A program made the translations under genes and the position numbers. Below the pieces are notes generated by a model. It ran no database searches. It saw only the letters and a program-made list of their open reading frames with translations, and had not been told where the DNA came from. Below are positions 62,461 to 64,000 of a DNA stretch of 64,000 bases, in pieces. The number at the start of each line of letters is the position of its first letter. The stretch's first letter is position 1. This DNA comes from Pseudomonas fluorescens (GTDB taxonomy: Bacteria > Pseudomonadota > Gammaproteobacteria > Pseudomonadales > Pseudomonadaceae), in assembly GCF_001648775.1 (NCBI RefSeq), contig NZ_LVEJ01000018.1, positions 117,403-181,402 of the forward strand. The letters run 5' to 3'.

Positions 62461-63360
62461 ATGTTCGACTACAAATTGCTTTCCGCTCTGGCCGCCGTGG
62501 TCGAGCAGGCCGGCTTCGAACGTGCCGCGCAGGTGTTGGGCTTGTCGCAATCGGCGATCTCGCAGCGGATCAAACTGCTCGAAGCGCGGGTTGGTCAGCC
62601 GGTGCTGGTGCGCGGCACGCCGCCATCGCCGACCGAGATTGGCCGGCGTCTGCTCAACCATGTGCAGCAGGTGCGTTTGCTTGAGCGCGACTTGCAAACC
62701 CTGGTGCCTGCGCTGGACGAAGAGGGTTTGCCGGAGCGCCTGCGCATTGCCCTGAATGCCGACAGTCTCGCCACGTGGTGGGCCGAAGCGGTTGGCGATT
62801 TTTGTGCCGAGCAACATTTATTGCTTGATCTGGTGGTCGAGGACCAGACAGTCGGCCTCAAACGCATGCGCGCCGGTGAAGTGGCCGCGTGCCTTTGTGC
62901 CAGTGAACGACCGGTAGCCGGCGCACGCAGTGTCTTGCTCGGGGCGATGCGTTATCGCGCGCTGGCCAGCCCGGCGTTCATCGAGCGGCATTTCCCCGAC
63001 GGCGTACGCGCCGAACAATTGCCGCGCACGCCGGCGCTGGTGTTCGGCCCGGACGACTTTCTCCAGCATCGTTATCTCGCCTCGTTGGGCGTCGACGGCG
63101 GATTCGAGCATCATTTGTGCCCGTCCTCGGAAGGTTTCATCCGCCTGACCGAAGCCGGTCTCGGCTGGGGACTGGTGCCGGAACTGCAAGTGCGCGATCA
63201 GTTGCAACGCGGCGTGTTGCGCGAGTTGTTGCCAGATAAACCGATCGACGTGCCGTTGTACTGGCATCATTGGCGCAATGGCGGTCAGCTTCTAGGCTTG
63301 CTGACCGAGCAATTGGTGCGTTCATCGGCGCAATGGCTAGTGCCTTTAAAACAGCCATAA
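62461..63360 (+). CDS. argP: LysR regulator ArgP (IciA)
   Basis: A 299-residue LysR activator with the ArgP pattern: FDYKLLSALAAVVEQAGFERAAQVLGLSQSAISQRIKLLE, then VRGTPPSPTEIGRRLLNH, and an effector domain in which arginine and lysine decide activity. Divergent from ACT-argO across 96 bases. Confidence 0.93.
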   Translation: MFDYKLLSALAAVVEQAGFERAAQVLGLSQSAISQRIKLLEARVGQPVLVRGTPPSPTEIGRRLLNHVQQVRLLERDLQTLVPALDEEGLPERLRIALNADSLATWWAEAVGDFCAEQHLLLDLVVEDQTVGLKRMRAGEVAACLCASERPVAGARSVLLGAMRYRALASPAFIERHFPDGVRAEQLPRTPALVFGPDDFLQHRYLASLGVDGGFEHHLCPSSEGFIRLTEAGLGWGLVPELQVRDQLQRGVLRELLPDKPIDVPLYWHHWRNGGQLLGLLTEQLVRSSAQWLVPLKQP

Positions 63361-63362
63361 GC

Positions 63363-63443
63363 GTCAAGCTGCAAGCGGCAAGTTGTGGGCTTGCGCACCG
63401 TTTTTACTTGCAGCTGGAGGCTTGATGCTTGCAGCTGCTTTTT
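63363..63443. repeat. CAAGCTGCAAGC-type intergenic repeat
   Basis: Short tandem and inverted AGCTGCAAGC units (CAAGCTGCAAGCGGCAAG at left, TTGCAGCTG...CTTGCAGCTG at right) form an imperfect hairpin in the 96-base gap. This kind of repeat is scattered in Pseudomonas genomes. Confidence 0.55.
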
Positions 63444-63456
63444 GTTGGAGTTTTGC

Positions 63457-64000
63457 ATGAAAATTCTGGTCACCGGCGCAAGCGGCTTCATTGGCGGACG
63501 CTTTGCGCGTTTCGCCCTGGAGCAGGGCCTGGACGTGCGGGTCAACGGTCGCCGGGCCGAGAGCGTCGAGCATCTGGTGCGCCGTGGTGCCGAATTTGTG
63601 CCCGGCGATCTGACCGATCCCGATCTGGTACGCGAACTGTGTGCCGACGTTGAGGCCGTGGTGCATTGTGCGGGTGCCGTCGGCCTGTGGGGGCGTTACC
63701 AGGACTTTCATCAGGGCAACGTGCAGGTCACCGAAAACGTCGTCGAAGCCTGCCTGAAGCAGCGCGTTCGGCGCCTGGTGCATCTCTCGTCGCCATCGAT
63801 CTATTTCGATGGTCGCGATCACCTCAACCTCACCGAAGAACAGGTGCCCAAGCGCTTCAAACATCACTACGCCGCGACCAAGTACCTGGCTGAGCAAAAG
63901 GTCTTTGGGGCGCAGGAGTTCGGCCTCGAAACCATCGCGCTGCGCCCGCGTTTCGTCACCGGCGCCGGCGACATGAGCATCTTCCCGCGTCTGCTCAACA
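63457..64000 (+). CDS. NAD-dependent epimerase/dehydratase (partial)
   Basis: An extended SDR open at the window end (181 codons seen). Dinucleotide motif TGASGFIGG at 7-15, then LVHLSSPSIYFDG and HHYAATKYLAEQ with the catalytic Tyr-x3-Lys. It resembles 3-beta-hydroxysteroid dehydrogenase/isomerase-like proteins and nucleotide-sugar epimerases. No start problem: GGAG lies upstream of the ATG. Confidence 0.85.
   Translation, partial: MKILVTGASGFIGGRFARFALEQGLDVRVNGRRAESVEHLVRRGAEFVPGDLTDPDLVRELCADVEAVVHCAGAVGLWGRYQDFHQGNVQVTENVVEACLKQRVRRLVHLSSPSIYFDGRDHLNLTEEQVPKRFKHHYAATKYLAEQKVFGAQEFGLETIALRPRFVTGAGDMSIFPRLLN

Overview
The window is a 64 kb piece of a Pseudomonas chromosome, most likely from the P. 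fluorescens group. This rests on the gene content (glpFKRD, bfrB/bfd, argF and argG blocks, colRS-warAB, bifA-sodB, groESL), on protein sequences typical of fluorescent pseudomonads, on high GC, and on seven sites with the short GTGGGAGCGAGC-type REP palindromes common in this group. Much of the order matches, from memory, P. aeruginosa PAO1 blocks around PA3481-3496, PA3525-3538 and PA4363-4389. I see no rRNA, tRNA, CRISPR array, insertion sequence or prophage.

Layout. 12-8565: an accessory catabolic or biosynthetic cluster on the minus strand (MFS exporter, SnoaL-like protein, ferredoxin reductase, Rieske oxygenase alpha and beta, FAD amine oxidase of the tryptophan 2-monooxygenase type, amidase) with a divergent LysR regulator. 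8865-14032: glycerol regulon (glpD, glpR, glpK, glpF). 14396-20822: ybaK, a phzF-like gene, an orphan ABC ATPase overlapping argF, a small helical protein and a molybdopterin oxidoreductase. 20920-23203: monothiol glutaredoxin, bacterioferritin, Bfd and a 2-Cys peroxiredoxin, an iron-storage and redox group. 23450-24304: a Panacea-domain antitoxin and a probable toxin, flanked by two nearly identical terminators. 24362-28498: rnt-pyrC, motY and argG. 28610-30458: a lower-GC patch with an unrecognised membrane protein and an orphan EvgA/BvgA-like response regulator. 30548-35384: a PA3496-like small protein and a reduced, divergent rnf operon (A, B, D, G, E; no rnfC) ending in nth. 35516-43393: metG, mrp/apbC, a short-chain dehydrogenase, a HugZ-like protein, fxsA and groESL. 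43586-48277: a PAP2 phosphatase divergent from colRS, followed by warA-warB. 48402-52590: a MexVW-like RND pump. 52746-58047: an imelysin / di-heme oxidoreductase / imelysin / DUF1513 cassette, probably iron-linked. 58187-63360: bifA, sodB, an ArgO-like exporter, an ACT protein and ArgP. 63457-64000: an NAD-dependent epimerase cut by the window end.

The points most worth a second look are: (i) the Rieske / amine oxidase / amidase operon, whose combination I do not recognise as a described pathway; (ii) the Rnf-like complex without RnfC, whose RnfA has lost both, and RnfE one, of the cysteines expected to bind the intramembrane iron-sulfur cluster, and whose RnfB lacks its membrane anchor but carries an RnfC-like tail; (iii) the toxin-antitoxin pair inserted between prx and rnt with a repeated terminator on each side; (iv) two matching ColR-type boxes upstream of the PAP2 gene and warA; (v) the paired imelysins, one of which has lost the histidine of the GxHxxE motif.
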